A stretch of DNA of 54,211 bases from an uncultured Clostridiaceae bacterium (GCA_948469815.1 CAOKMR010000007.1:1-54211); one strand, 5' to 3'. Positions 1 through 8,989 are shown, numbered from the stretch's first letter. Translations and numbers: made by a program. Notes: generated by a model from the letters alone, not told the origin.

Positions 1-1
1 A

Positions 2-169
2 ATATATAATCCAAACATGGAAGATACAACATATGCTAATACAGATGTATTCTATATAGGAATAGCACTAGAAGAATGGGCTGAGCCAGAAGTAATAAAT
101 GGAAATGGATATATAGTAGTAACATATGCAGGACAAGAAATAACAAGATTTAATATTAAAGTAAAATAA
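2..169 (+). CDS. C-terminal end of an unidentified protein (partial)
   Basis: An open frame enters from the left edge and ends at TAA 167-169, giving 55 residues of a protein whose start lies outside the window. The visible end is rich in Asn, Tyr, Glu and Val and closes with FNIKVK, which looks like a beta-rich extracytoplasmic domain, but no family could be recognised. A strong terminator follows 14 bases later, so this is the last gene of its transcript. Confidence 0.6.
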   Translation: MYNPNMEDTTYANTDVFYIGIALEEWAEPEVINGNGYIVVTYAGQEITRFNIKVK

Positions 170-182
170 AAAAACGAGATTT

Positions 183-216
183 AAAGACGTTCTTAAAAAT
201 TTTAAGAACGTCTTTT
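183..216 (+). terminator. Rho-independent terminator
   Basis: Near-perfect inverted repeat: AAAGACGTTCTT at 183-194 pairs with AAGAACGTCTTT at 204-215, and the A/T-rich centre extends the stem. The 3' arm ends in a short T run. It closes the gene ending at 169. Confidence 0.8.
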
Positions 217-289
217 GCCATAAGGGACGGAGAATTTTGGCAATTATTTGAAAATGCACATTTTTTACATCCCCAAGCATATTTTTTTA

Positions 290-318
290 TTGAAATAAAA
301 ATACATTAGTGATAAAAT
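290..318 (+). promoter_or_regulatory. Sigma-A type promoter for the ABC transporter pair
   Basis: TTGAAA (290-295) and TAAAAT (313-318) are separated by exactly 17 bases, 27 bases before the chosen start of the ABC ATPase. It is called by consensus match only. Confidence 0.5.
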
Positions 319-344
319 AAATGGGTAAAAAGGAGGAAAAAGAA

Positions 345-1253
345 ATGGGAGACATTGTTTTAGAGTGTAATAATCTCTACAAAAAATTAGGTAAAAAAAC
401 AATAATAAAAGATGTTTCTACAAAACTAGAAAGTGGGGACATATTAGGTTTTATAGGGCCTAATGGAGCAGGAAAAACAACTACAATAAAACTTATATTA
501 GGATTACAAGGAATAGATAAAGGAACAGTAAAAATAAATGGATATGATATACAAAAAGATTTTGAAAAAGCAATAGAAAGAGTAGGAGCAATAGTAGAAA
601 ATCCTGACTTATACATGTATTTATCAGGTTATAAGAACTTACAATTAATTGCTAATCTATATAATAATGTAGATAAAGCAAGAATTGACGAGGTTGTTAA
701 ATTAGTAGGATTAGAATCAAGAATTAATGATAAAGTATCAAAATATTCTTTAGGAATGAGACAAAGACTAGGAATTGGTCAAGCAATACTACATAAACCT
801 AATATATTAATTTTAGATGAGCCTACAAACGGATTAGACCCAGAAGGAATAAAAGAGTTAAGAGACCTTATACAAAAATTAACCAAAGAAGAAAATATGG
901 CAGTATTAATTTCTAGCCATAATCTAGCTGAATTAGATAATTTCTGTACAAAAGTATGTATTATAAAAAATGGTGAGGTACTAGAGACAAAAGACATAAA
1001 AGAATTAAAAGAAGAAGCTAATGCAAAATTTACTTTATTTAGAGTAAATGATACAGCTAACATAGGAGAATTATTTGATAAAGCAGAAATTTTAAATAAT
1101 AATGAATTTAAAATACAAGGGAATGATAATGAAATTGCAAAGACAGTAAAAAAATTAGTAGAAAACAATATAGATGTTTATGGTATTAATGAAGAAACGA
1201 TAACACTAGAAGATGCATTCTTAAAAAAGACAGGAGGTAATAAAATTGTTTAA
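345..1253 (+). CDS. ABC transporter ATP-binding protein (antibiotic/bacitracin-exporter type)
   Basis: This is the cytoplasmic ATPase of a two-gene ABC-2 exporter, 302 aa. Walker A GPNGAGKTT is at about residues 38-46, the signature SLGMRQR at 135-141, Walker B LILDEP at 155-160, and the switch His in SSHN near 192. The C-terminal 90 residues are the variable extension typical of BcrA/CcmA-like ATPases. An in-frame ATG lies upstream at 321, but the AGGAGG at 331-336 sits between the two and is well spaced only for ATG 345, so 345 is the start. The permease gene overlaps its last 8 bases, which suggests coupled translation. The substrate cannot be told from sequence. Confidence 0.93.
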   Translation: MGDIVLECNNLYKKLGKKTIIKDVSTKLESGDILGFIGPNGAGKTTTIKLILGLQGIDKGTVKINGYDIQKDFEKAIERVGAIVENPDLYMYLSGYKNLQLIANLYNNVDKARIDEVVKLVGLESRINDKVSKYSLGMRQRLGIGQAILHKPNILILDEPTNGLDPEGIKELRDLIQKLTKEENMAVLISSHNLAELDNFCTKVCIIKNGEVLETKDIKELKEEANAKFTLFRVNDTANIGELFDKAEILNNNEFKIQGNDNEIAKTVKKLVENNIDVYGINEETITLEDAFLKKTGGNKIV

Positions 1254-2760
1254 TTTAGTAAAAAACGAGTTAATAAAAATATTCAGTAAAAAGGCTATAT
1301 ACGTAATATTAATAATATTCTTACTATTATCAATAGCAAGTGTAGCTTTAAATAAAGTTATAGAAAACATTAGTAATGTAGGGTATAATTATATTGATCA
1401 AGAATTATCAATAATGAAAGAAAGTTTGAAGCAAGTCAATAAAAGCACACCAGAAGGTAAAGAAGAATATAGTTATTTACAATCTCAAATAGAATATTTA
1501 GAACTACAAAAGAAATATGGAGCAAACTCATGGCAATCTACAATAGTGTCAAATGAGTTATATGATAAAATAATGAATATAAATTACTATAAAAATGGAT
1601 TAGTAGAATATGTAAGCAATAATGATTTACCATTAGAAGAATTACAAAAGGAATATGATGGTATTATAAAAAAACTAGATGAAGGTGATTGGAAAGCATT
1701 TGCAAAAACAGACTTAGAAAAAGTTAAAACACAGTTAGAATTTACCGAAAATGAAATTAAAGGAAATATGGATACTGATACATTAAATGCTTTAAAACAA
1801 GAAGCGGAGACATTAAAACTAAAGATTCAAGTATTAGAGTGGAGACTAGAAAAAGATATTTGTTATGGAGACAAAGATTATGATATTCTATTAACACATT
1901 ATGAATCAAATGGTTCTAGCCTTATAAATTATAATTATACATATGACATAAATGAAAATAATTATAAAGAAAAAGAAGGAAAAGACTATAATTATTCTGC
2001 AAAAAAACAGTATCAAGAAACATTAGCAGAATATAATATAGCAAAATACAAAATTGAAAATAATATAAGTTCAAAAACAACAGTATCAGAAACATTAAAA
2101 ACATTGTTTACAGATGGAGGAGATGGAATATTATTTCTAATCATAATAGCTTTAATGTTAACAGGAGGAATAGTAAGTGAAGAATTTAATAAAGGAACAA
2201 TAAAACTATTATTAATAAGACCATACAGTAGAAGGAAAATATTAGCATCAAAAATAATTGCTTGTTTTATAACTTTACTTTTTTCAATATTAATAATAAC
2301 AATAATACAAACAATATTCTCTGGAATTATGTATGGATTTGATACAATAAATGCACCAATTATAGAATATAACTATAATACAAATTCAGTAATATCAGTT
2401 AATGGAATTGTTTCTATGTTAATAGGATTATTACAGATGTCTCCATTAGTTATAATATTAGCATTAATTGCATTTATGATAGGAACTATTTGTGCAAACA
2501 CAGCAGTAGCAATCGTAGTATCATTTTTAGCATATTTTGTATCTAGCATTGTAAATTCATTAGTAATGGAATTCCAAATAAAATGGTTAAAAATTGTTCC
2601 TACATTAAATTGGGACTTAACACAATATGCATATGGAAAATTACCTACAGTTGAAGGAATGACATTAGGATTTTCAATACTAATATGTGCAATTACCATA
2701 ATTTCACTATTAGTAATAACCTTTGAAAACTTTGCAAGAAAAAATATAAAAAATGTATAA
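1246..2760 (+). CDS. ABC-2 family transporter permease
   Basis: Membrane partner of the preceding ATPase, 504 aa. One hydrophobic helix lies at about residues 18-36, followed by a roughly 250-residue charged, coiled-coil-rich extracytoplasmic stretch, then a cluster of five or six helices from about residue 295 to the end. This is the layout of ABC-2 permeases of the ABC-2 / LinJ-like type. The motif around EEFNKGTIKLLLIRP just before the second helix block is typical of the family. The start is an unusual TTG at 1246, preceded by a strong AGGAGG at 1232-1237, and it overlaps the ATPase gene by 8 bases. Confidence 0.88.
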   Translation: MFNLVKNELIKIFSKKAIYVILIIFLLLSIASVALNKVIENISNVGYNYIDQELSIMKESLKQVNKSTPEGKEEYSYLQSQIEYLELQKKYGANSWQSTIVSNELYDKIMNINYYKNGLVEYVSNNDLPLEELQKEYDGIIKKLDEGDWKAFAKTDLEKVKTQLEFTENEIKGNMDTDTLNALKQEAETLKLKIQVLEWRLEKDICYGDKDYDILLTHYESNGSSLINYNYTYDINENNYKEKEGKDYNYSAKKQYQETLAEYNIAKYKIENNISSKTTVSETLKTLFTDGGDGILFLIIIALMLTGGIVSEEFNKGTIKLLLIRPYSRRKILASKIIACFITLLFSILIITIIQTIFSGIMYGFDTINAPIIEYNYNTNSVISVNGIVSMLIGLLQMSPLVIILALIAFMIGTICANTAVAIVVSFLAYFVSSIVNSLVMEFQIKWLKIVPTLNWDLTQYAYGKLPTVEGMTLGFSILICAITIISLLVITFENFARKNIKNV

Positions 2761-2843
2761 TGTAAAAATAAGAGGAAATAGTTTGAAAGAATTTTTGTAA
2801 CTACGTATACCTTAAGCAAAGCGAGAAAGGAATGTAATTAAAA

Positions 2844-4730
2844 ATGAGTAAAATACTAGATAATGTAAATACACCACAAGACTTAAAAAATTTGAATATA
2901 AATGAAAAACAAAAGTTAGCAACAGAAATACGAGAAATGATAATTAATATAGTTTCAGAAAATGGGGGACACCTAGCATCTAATTTAGGAGTAGTAGAAC
3001 TTACAATTGCCTTACATAGTGTATTTAATATGCCTAAAGATAAAATTGTATGGGATGTAGGACATCAAACATATGTGCATAAAATTTTAACAGGAAGAAA
3101 AGACAAAATGAATACTTTAAGAAAAATGAATGGGATAGCAGGATTTCCAAAAACATCTGAATCAGAATATGATAACTTTAATACAGGACATAGTAGCACA
3201 TCAATATCAGTAGCCTTAGGAATGGCAAAAGCAAGAGACTTAAAAAAGGAAGACTATAATGTTATTGCAGTAATAGGTGATGGAGCATTAACAGGGGGAA
3301 TGGCATTAGAAGCCTTAAATGATGCAGGGGACTCAAAAAATAATTTAATTGTAATATTAAATGATAATGAAATGAGTATTTCTAAAAATGTTGGAGGAGT
3401 TCCAAGATTATTAAGTAAAATAAGAACAAAAAAACTTTATAAAGCATCGAACGAATATATTAGAGAGATTATCGAGAAGATTCCATTAATAGGAAAGAAA
3501 TTAAGCAAAGGTATAAAAAGAATTAAAAGAAGTGTAAAACAATTAGTAATACCAAATATGTTTTTTGAAGACATTGGATTTAGCTATTTAGGACCAGTAT
3601 ATGGGCATAATATAGTAGAACTAGAAGACATAATGAAAAGAAGCAAACAAATAGAAGGACCAGTTTTAATACATGTTATTACAAAAAAAGGTAAAGGATA
3701 TAAAATTGCAGAAGAAAATCCAGATTGTTTTCATAGTACAAGTGGATTTGATATAGAAACAGGAAAAAGTAAAAAAGCTAAAAAAGATGACTATTCAAAA
3801 GTATTTGGAGAAAAATTAATAGAACTTGCCAAAAAAAATGCAAACATAGTAGCAGTCACAGCAGCAATGAAAGATGGAACAGGACTAAGTAAATTTGCAA
3901 AAAAATTTCCAGATAGATTTTTTGATGTAGGAATTGCAGAACAACATGCCATAGGATTTGCAGCAGGTCTTGCAAGTTTAGGAATGACACCAGTAGTGCC
4001 AATATATTCATCATTTTATCAAAGAGCATATGACCAAGTAATACATGATATATGTATACAAAACTTAGGAGTAATAATGTGTGTTGATAGGGCTGGAATA
4101 GTCGGAAATGACGGAGAAACACATCAAGGAATATTAGACTTATCATTTTTTAACGTAATACCAAACTTAAATATAATGGCACCAAAAGATTTTGATGAAT
4201 TAGAACAAATGCTAGAATTTGCAGTAAATTTAAAAAAGCCAGTAGTAATAAGATATCCTAGAGGAGGAGAAGGACTAGCAAAATTTGATAAACATGAAAA
4301 AATAGAACTTGGAAAATCAGAAATAATAAAACAAGGAAAAGATGTAACTATAATAGCAATAGGAAAAATGGTTAGTAGAGCTTATGAAATTCAAGAAAAA
4401 TTAAAAAAGGATAATATAGATGTAGAAATAATAAATGCAAGATCTTTAAAACCATTAGATGAAAAAACAATAATTAAATCTATAGAAAAAACTAAAAAAG
4501 TAATCACTATAGAAGACAATATATTAAAAGGTGGGTTAGCAAGTAGTATAAAAGAATTAATAGTTGAAAATAAGATAAATGGTATAAAAACAAAATGCTT
4601 TGGATACCCAAATACATTTGTAAAACATGGTTCAACAGAAGAAATTGAAAAATTATATGGATTAGATATGGAAAATATAGCAAAAGAAACAAAGGAGCTA
4701 GTAATAAATGGGGAAAAAGAAGAAAAATAA
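2844..4730 (+). CDS. dxs: 1-deoxy-D-xylulose-5-phosphate synthase
   Basis: Thiamine-diphosphate enzyme that condenses pyruvate and glyceraldehyde 3-phosphate in the first step of the MEP isoprenoid pathway, 628 aa, full length. Visible signatures are DVGHQTYVHK near residue 71, the TPP/Mg motif GDGALTGG with a following N near 146, the catalytic Glu in EQHAIGFAAG near 367, and the transketolase C-terminal domain with IRYPRGG. The ribosome binding site is GAAAGGA with a rather long spacer. The next gene starts inside its last 23 bases, so the two are co-transcribed. No TPP riboswitch is visible upstream. Two further transketolase-fold genes at 20276-22144 are a separate split transketolase, not DXS. 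Confidence 0.96.
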   Translation: MSKILDNVNTPQDLKNLNINEKQKLATEIREMIINIVSENGGHLASNLGVVELTIALHSVFNMPKDKIVWDVGHQTYVHKILTGRKDKMNTLRKMNGIAGFPKTSESEYDNFNTGHSSTSISVALGMAKARDLKKEDYNVIAVIGDGALTGGMALEALNDAGDSKNNLIVILNDNEMSISKNVGGVPRLLSKIRTKKLYKASNEYIREIIEKIPLIGKKLSKGIKRIKRSVKQLVIPNMFFEDIGFSYLGPVYGHNIVELEDIMKRSKQIEGPVLIHVITKKGKGYKIAEENPDCFHSTSGFDIETGKSKKAKKDDYSKVFGEKLIELAKKNANIVAVTAAMKDGTGLSKFAKKFPDRFFDVGIAEQHAIGFAAGLASLGMTPVVPIYSSFYQRAYDQVIHDICIQNLGVIMCVDRAGIVGNDGETHQGILDLSFFNVIPNLNIMAPKDFDELEQMLEFAVNLKKPVVIRYPRGGEGLAKFDKHEKIELGKSEIIKQGKDVTIIAIGKMVSRAYEIQEKLKKDNIDVEIINARSLKPLDEKTIIKSIEKTKKVITIEDNILKGGLASSIKELIVENKINGIKTKCFGYPNTFVKHGSTEEIEKLYGLDMENIAKETKELVINGEKEEK

Positions 4731-5746
4731 AAGTTGGACTTTAAAAATAATTTATGTAATATGTGTTATTATAGTATTCATAGCAGGGTTATACTATGAA
4801 AATGGTTATAGAGATATAAACACATTTATTAATGATATAAACAATAAAATCTTCAAAATATCTAAAACTATTACAAACAATGTAAGCAATACTTTATCTA
4901 ATGATAGTGTAACCAATGATAAAAATGAGCAAATACCTATTAAAAATGTCAAAGGAACATTACAAATGCACCTTATAGATGTAGGACAGCGGTGATAGTA
5001 TACTATTTATGCAGGGAACTAAAGTAATGTTAATAGATAGTGGAACAAGAAGTAAAGGAGAAACAGTAGTAAATTATTTAAAACAATTAGGAATAAAAAA
5101 GATTGACGTTTTAATAGGAACACATCCACATGATGATCATATGGGAGGAATGGCAGAAGTAATAAGAAACTTTGATATTGGAGTTTTATATGCTCCAGAT
5201 ACAACTAAAAATAATATAACAACAAGTTGGTATTTAGATTTTTTAAATGCAGTAGATGAGAAAAAAGTCAACTGGATATATCCAAAAGTTGGTGACAATT
5301 TTGAACTAGGAGAAGCAATAATTCAAATATTAGCACCAAACTCTACTAAATATGACGAATTAAACAATTACTCTATAGTAACCAAAATTGTATATGGAAA
5401 TGTAAACATTATATCAATGGGAGACGCAGAAAAGCTATCAGAAGATGAAATCTTAAAAAATGGATTAGATGTTAAAGCACAAATAATTAAAGCAGGACAT
5501 CATGGAAGTAACACATCAAATTCAGAGAATTTGATAAATTCAGTAAATCCTCAGTATGCATTAATATCTGTAAAAAAAGGGAATACATATAATCATCCAA
5601 CAAAATCAGTAATGGAAATGTTTGAGAGAAAGCAAATAAAGGTATATAGAACAGACCAATCAGGAACAATTATAATGACCACGAATGGGACAACCATAAA
5701 ATTTGATAAAGAGCCAGGGAATTATTTAGCAGGGTATGAGATGTGA
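4708..5746 (+). CDS. ComEC/Rec2-like metallo-beta-lactamase-fold protein, read through a +1 frameshift at CGG
   Basis: The gene encodes 345 aa if one base is skipped at 4990. Residues about 9-27 form a membrane anchor. The rest is the MBL domain of ComEC/Rec2-like hydrolases: MHLIDVGQGDS, then VMLIDSGT, the metal-binding HxHxDH as THPHDDHMGG, later SMGDAE and AGHHGS. In the zero frame translation stops right after VGQ because the next triplets are CGG TGA. Skipping the C of CGG gives VGQ-GDSILF-MQGT, the exact family motif, and the frame stays open to TGA 5744. The whole catalytic domain lies beyond the shift. The start ATG 4708 has AAGGAG 10 bases upstream inside the end of dxs. It could be a secreted nuclease or phosphodiesterase. 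An assembly error is possible but disfavoured by the three similar cases. Confidence 0.85.
4990..4993 (+). other. +1 frameshift site 1: in-frame CGG, C skipped, GGT read as Gly
   Basis: Zero frame: GTA GGA CAG CGG TGA. Dropping C4990 gives GTA GGA CAG GGT GAT AGT = V-G-Q-G-D-S, the conserved VGQGDS motif of ComEC-like MBL proteins. A stop immediately follows the CGG in the zero frame. No slippery homopolymer is present. Confidence 0.75.
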
Positions 5747-5754
5747 GATAGTGC

Positions 5755-5783
5755 TTGAAAAAAAACATGGTATATAGTAAAAT
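5755..5783 (+). promoter_or_regulatory. Sigma-A type promoter
   Basis: TTGAAA (5755-5760) and TAAAAT (5778-5783) have a 17-base spacer, shortly after the MBL gene stop and 36 bases before the small membrane protein gene. Confidence 0.5.
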
Positions 5784-5818
5784 ATAATTGTATAAAAACA
5801 TAAGAGAGGATGAAAGTT

Positions 5819-6277
5819 ATGGAAAGTGTAGGAGATTTTTTATGTGGAATATTTATGACAATGTATTGGATATTTAGACTAATAGTTACAGCAATATCAT
5901 ATTTACAAATAGAATTTCCATTTGAATGTATAAACACAAATGCTGAAATTTTATTATTATTTTTAACATTAATATGTATAATATGTGTATTTAAAAGAGT
6001 AACAGTAGGAGGGATAATATATTTCATTGCATATTGTGCATATTTTGGACCAGATTTATTTACAAAAATGAAAGCAGGGGTAACACCAGATACTATGGGT
6101 AATATAATGGTAGACTTTATAGCAATAATACTAGCAGCAGCAGTAGTCTTAAATATAATTATAAGTAAAACAAGGAAAGTATCAAACAAAAAAGGAACAG
6201 ATTGGTTCTATCAAGGAGAAAAATATGATAGAGAATTAGATGAGCGTGCAGACAAGAATAATTATAGGATATATTAA
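5819..6277 (+). CDS. Small integral membrane protein, function unknown
   Basis: 152 aa with about four hydrophobic segments (roughly residues 8-28, 42-60, 63-80 and 100-120) and a charged, probably cytoplasmic tail rich in Lys, Asp and Glu that ends KNNYRIY. No family was recognised. ATG 5819 is preferred to the in-frame ATG 5810 because AGAGAGGA abuts the upstream ATG but stands at a normal distance from 5819. It has its own promoter-like sequence and may be monocistronic. Confidence 0.7.
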   Translation: MESVGDFLCGIFMTMYWIFRLIVTAISYLQIEFPFECINTNAEILLLFLTLICIICVFKRVTVGGIIYFIAYCAYFGPDLFTKMKAGVTPDTMGNIMVDFIAIILAAAVVLNIIISKTRKVSNKKGTDWFYQGEKYDRELDERADKNNYRIY

Positions 6278-6299
6278 TAATGAAAAGAGAAGATATTTT

Positions 6300-7316
6300 A
6301 TGGGTAAGGATTTAATGATTAGAAGTAACAGTGCAGAGTTCTTGATATTTGATAGACAAATTCATAAAAACGGTATTGAAGTTAGATTTGAAGATGGAGA
6401 TTTATGGGTTACACAGAAAGGTATAGGAGAACTTTATAACACTTCTAAACAAGATATTAGTTATCATTTAAAGAATATTTTTGAATCTTTTGAATTAGAG
6501 GAGAATTCAGTTGTCAAAAAATATTTGACAACTGCTTCTGATGGTAAGAATTATAAAACTAATTACTATAATTTAGATGCTGTTATTTCAGTTGGTTATA
6601 GAGTAAATTCTGATAGAGCAATTCAATTTAGAAGATGGGCAACAAATGTATTAAAAGAATTTGCTCAAAAAGGTTACATAATAGATAAAAAAAGAATGGA
6701 AAATGGAACATTTTTTGATGAAGATTATTTTGAAACATTACTTGCAGAAATAAGAGAAATAAGAATATCTGAAAGAAGATTTTATCAAAAAATCACAGAT
6801 ATTTATGCTACTAGTATAGATTATGATAGAAAGTCACCAATTACGATTAGTTTTTTTAAAAAAGTGCAAAACAAGATGCATTATGCAGTATCGCATCAAA
6901 CTGCAGCAGAAATTATATATAATAGAGCAGATAGTGAAAAAGAACATATGAATTTGACATCATGGAGGAATTCTCCAAATGGAAAAATATTAGAAACTGA
7001 TGTGGTAATTGCTAAAAATTATTTAACAAAAGAAGAACTAGAAGGTTTAGAATTAATTGTGTCATCTTTTCTAGATTTAGCAGAATCAAGAGCTAAAAGA
7101 AATATTCCTATGTCGATGGAAGATTGGAGTAATTTATTAGATAGATATTTACTACTTGATGATAGAGATATATTAAAAGATGCTGGGAAAATATCACATG
7201 AAATTGCTTGTGACAAAGCATTAACAGAGTTTGAAAAATACAGAATAAAGCAAGATAAATTATATAAATCTGATTTTGATTTATTAATGGAAGAAACTGA
7301 AAAATATGGAATTTAA
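6300..7316 (+). CDS. RhuM-family protein
   Basis: About 339 aa. The N-terminal half matches the RhuM family: KNGIEVRFEDGDLWVTQKGI, LYNTSKQDISYHLKNIF, then SVVKKYLTTASDGKNYKTNY and LDAVISVGYRVNSDRAIQFRRWA. The family is often found on islands and near mobile or defence genes, and its biochemical role is not settled. The C-terminal half (about residues 150-339) is helical and charged, as in longer RhuM proteins. The frame is open upstream to 6240, but that would overlap the previous gene. ATG 6300 has AGAGAAG upstream and is the likely start. It stands between housekeeping genes with no other mobile element visible. Confidence 0.8.
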   Translation: MGKDLMIRSNSAEFLIFDRQIHKNGIEVRFEDGDLWVTQKGIGELYNTSKQDISYHLKNIFESFELEENSVVKKYLTTASDGKNYKTNYYNLDAVISVGYRVNSDRAIQFRRWATNVLKEFAQKGYIIDKKRMENGTFFDEDYFETLLAEIREIRISERRFYQKITDIYATSIDYDRKSPITISFFKKVQNKMHYAVSHQTAAEIIYNRADSEKEHMNLTSWRNSPNGKILETDVVIAKNYLTKEELEGLELIVSSFLDLAESRAKRNIPMSMEDWSNLLDRYLLLDDRDILKDAGKISHEIACDKALTEFEKYRIKQDKLYKSDFDLLMEETEKYGI

Positions 7317-7330
7317 AGGAGATAAAGAAA

Positions 7331-7572
7331 ATGAATGAATATAAAGAACATGAAATAAAAGTCTTGGATGTAGATATCGAGCAATTAGTGGAAAAGCTAG
7401 ATGAAATAGGAACAAAAAAAGTTTATGATGATGAACGTACTATAATTACATTATATACTCCAGAAAGAATGTTTTTAAACAAAAGAGATAAACTTATTAG
7501 AATAACAGACGAAGGAAATATAAAGTAACAATGCATGTTAGTAAAGATTATTTTGAAGAGTATAAAGTATAG
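7331..7572 (+). pseudogene. CYTH-domain gene remnant, frameshifted and truncated
   Basis: The first 65 codons (stop at 7526) resemble the N-terminus of CYTH / class IV adenylate cyclase-like proteins: HEIKVLDVDIEQLVEKLDEI, then ERTIITLYTPERMF and KLIRITDEGNIK. Adding one base before 7526 would continue as KVTMHVSKDYFEEYKV and then stop at 7570, far short of a normal CYTH protein of about 170 aa. No CGG is involved. It has a good AAAGGAG site 12 bases upstream of ATG 7331. It is best read as a decayed gene. A functional short ORF cannot be excluded. Confidence 0.6.
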
Positions 7573-7604
7573 AAAACGAGACATTTGAATAGGAAGTGAA
7601 AATA

Positions 7605-8502
7605 ATGGATAATAACACAAATATCAACTGGTACCCAGGGCACATGGCAAAAGCTAAAAGGCTTATAGAAGATGATTTAAAACTTATAGATGTTGTAATA
7701 GAGGTAATAGATGCTAGGATTCCTATTTCCAGTAGAAATCCTGATTTAAATAAAATGGTAAAAAACAAAAAGAAAATTATAATTCTAAATAAAAGTGATT
7801 TAGCAGATGATATACAAACCAAAAAGTGGAAAGAATATCTTACAAACAAAGATACAATTGCAATAAGTATGAATTCATTAAACAATAATAGAGTCAATGA
7901 AATTATAAATACAATAGAAAAAATTATGGCAGAAGAAAAAGCCAAAGCACTTGAAAAAGGAAGGACTGGTAGAACAATTAGAGTTTTAATAATAGGGATA
8001 CCTAATGTACGGAAAATCTTCTTTAATAAATCGAATATCTAATAAAAATAAGCAAATAGTAGGAAATAAACCAGGAGTAACAGTAAAAAAACAGTGGATA
8101 AGAATAGGAAACAATATAGAACTATTAGATACACCAGGAGTATTATGGCCCAAATTTGAAACGCAGGAAATTGCCTTAAATTTGGCGTATACAGGAACAA
8201 TAAAAGATGAAATTTTAGACAACCTAGAAATAGCATATAATTTGTTAAAATATTTATTAAACAATTATAGAGATAAAATAGTAGAAACTTATAAATTAGA
8301 CAATGAACAAGTAGAAGAAATATTAAAAAATGAAAACCAAATGGAAAATGAAAATATAATGGATGTAATGAGACTAATAGGAAAAAAAAGAGGAGCTATT
8401 ATTTCTGGAGGGAACATTGACGAAACAAAAACAGCAAATATAATAATAAAAGATTTTAGAGAAGCTAAGATGGGAAAAATTACATTAGAACCTTGTATTT
8501 AA
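7605..8502 (+). CDS. rbgA: Ribosome biogenesis GTPase RbgA (YlqF), read through a +1 frameshift at CGG
   Basis: Circularly permuted GTPase needed for late 50S assembly, 298 aa when one base is skipped at 8010 (family about 280-300 aa). Residues 1-135: INWYPGHMAKAKR at the start, DVVIEVIDARIP, the G4 motif LNKSDL, then the P-loop. After the shift come GKSSLINRI, the G2/G3 region KPGVT and LLDTPGVLWP, and the C-terminal RNA-binding helical domain. The P-loop GIPNVGKSS is cut exactly in its middle: zero frame reads GTA CGG AAA and stops nine codons after CGG. Since RbgA is normally essential in Firmicutes, a dead gene is unlikely. ATG 7605 with AGGAAG upstream is preferred to GTG 7596. Confidence 0.92.
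8010..8013 (+). other. +1 frameshift site 2: in-frame CGG, C skipped, GGA read as Gly
   Basis: Zero frame: CCT AAT GTA CGG AAA ATC. Dropping C8010 gives CCT AAT GTA GGA AAA TCT TCT = P-N-V-G-K-S-S, the Walker A motif of RbgA. The invariant P-loop glycine is supplied by the shifted GGA codon. Confidence 0.8.
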
Positions 8503-8506
8503 GTGT

Positions 8507-8557
8507 AGGGGTACTGTTTTAACTAGGCACGAAGTAAGAAATGACACCACTGTGCCC
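8507..8557 (+). repeat. Degenerate intergenic palindromic repeat with ACACCACTGTGCCC end
   Basis: Starts TAGGGGTACTGT and ends ACACCACTGTGCCC (8544-8557). The right end is shared with 15369-15382 (identical 14 bases) and 39460-39473 (one difference). The arms are loosely complementary. It lies between rbgA and Mini-III. Confidence 0.5.
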
Positions 8558-8567
8558 TATCTTGTTT

Positions 8568-8576
8568 TGATATAAT
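8568..8576 (+). promoter_or_regulatory. Possible extended -10 promoter for Mini-III
   Basis: TGATATAAT (8568-8576) is a TGN-TATAAT extended -10, 20 bases before the Mini-III start. No convincing -35 is present. Confidence 0.35.
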
Positions 8577-8596
8577 AAAAAGGAAGGATAAAGAAA

Positions 8597-8974
8597 TTGG
8601 AAGAAAAAGAGCAAAGAATAAATAATCTAAATCCACTAACATGGGCATATATAGGTGATGCAGTGTATGAACTATATATTAGAGAAAAGCTAATAGAAAC
8701 AACAAATCTAAAACCACATAAATTACATATAGAAGCAGTAAAGAGAGTTAAAGCAGAAGCTCAAGCAAATTTACTACAAAAAATAGAAGAAAAATTAAAT
8801 GAAGAAGAAAAAGAAATTGTAAGGAGAACAAGAAACACAAAAAATCATCACTTACCTAAAAATTCCAATATAAAAGAATACATGTATGCATCAGCTTTTG
8901 AAGGTTTAATTGGATATTTATATCTTACAGGAAAAGAAGAAAGATTAAAACAAATTTTAAATTACTGTGTATAA
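8597..8974 (+). CDS. mrnC: Mini-ribonuclease III
   Basis: 125 aa, the catalytic RNase III domain without a dsRNA-binding domain, which matures 23S rRNA in Firmicutes. Family motifs are LAYIGDAVYEL-like LTWAYIGDAVYELYIR at residues 13-28, the basic VRRTRNTKNHHLPKN, and YMYASAFEGLIGYLYL near the C-terminus with the acidic metal ligands (Asp in GDAVYE, Glu in AFEGLIG). It starts at TTG 8597 with AGGAAGG upstream. It sits next to rbgA, another 50S maturation factor, although a promoter-like element separates them. Confidence 0.93.
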   Translation: MEEKEQRINNLNPLTWAYIGDAVYELYIREKLIETTNLKPHKLHIEAVKRVKAEAQANLLQKIEEKLNEEEKEIVRRTRNTKNHHLPKNSNIKEYMYASAFEGLIGYLYLTGKEERLKQILNYCV

Positions 8975-8989
8975 AAAGGAGAGTAACAT

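Noticed and set aside
2761..2843. TPP riboswitch before dxs
   Set aside because: The leader is short and lacks the conserved CUGAGA and related elements of that aptamer.
4987..4995. TGA read as tryptophan (Mycoplasma-type code)
   Set aside because: TGA ends several clear genes here (5744-5746, 19378-19380, 23735-23737), so it is a stop.
6300..7316. RhuM-like gene as part of a prophage or defence island
   Set aside because: No neighbouring phage, restriction or toxin-antitoxin genes are visible; flanks are housekeeping genes.
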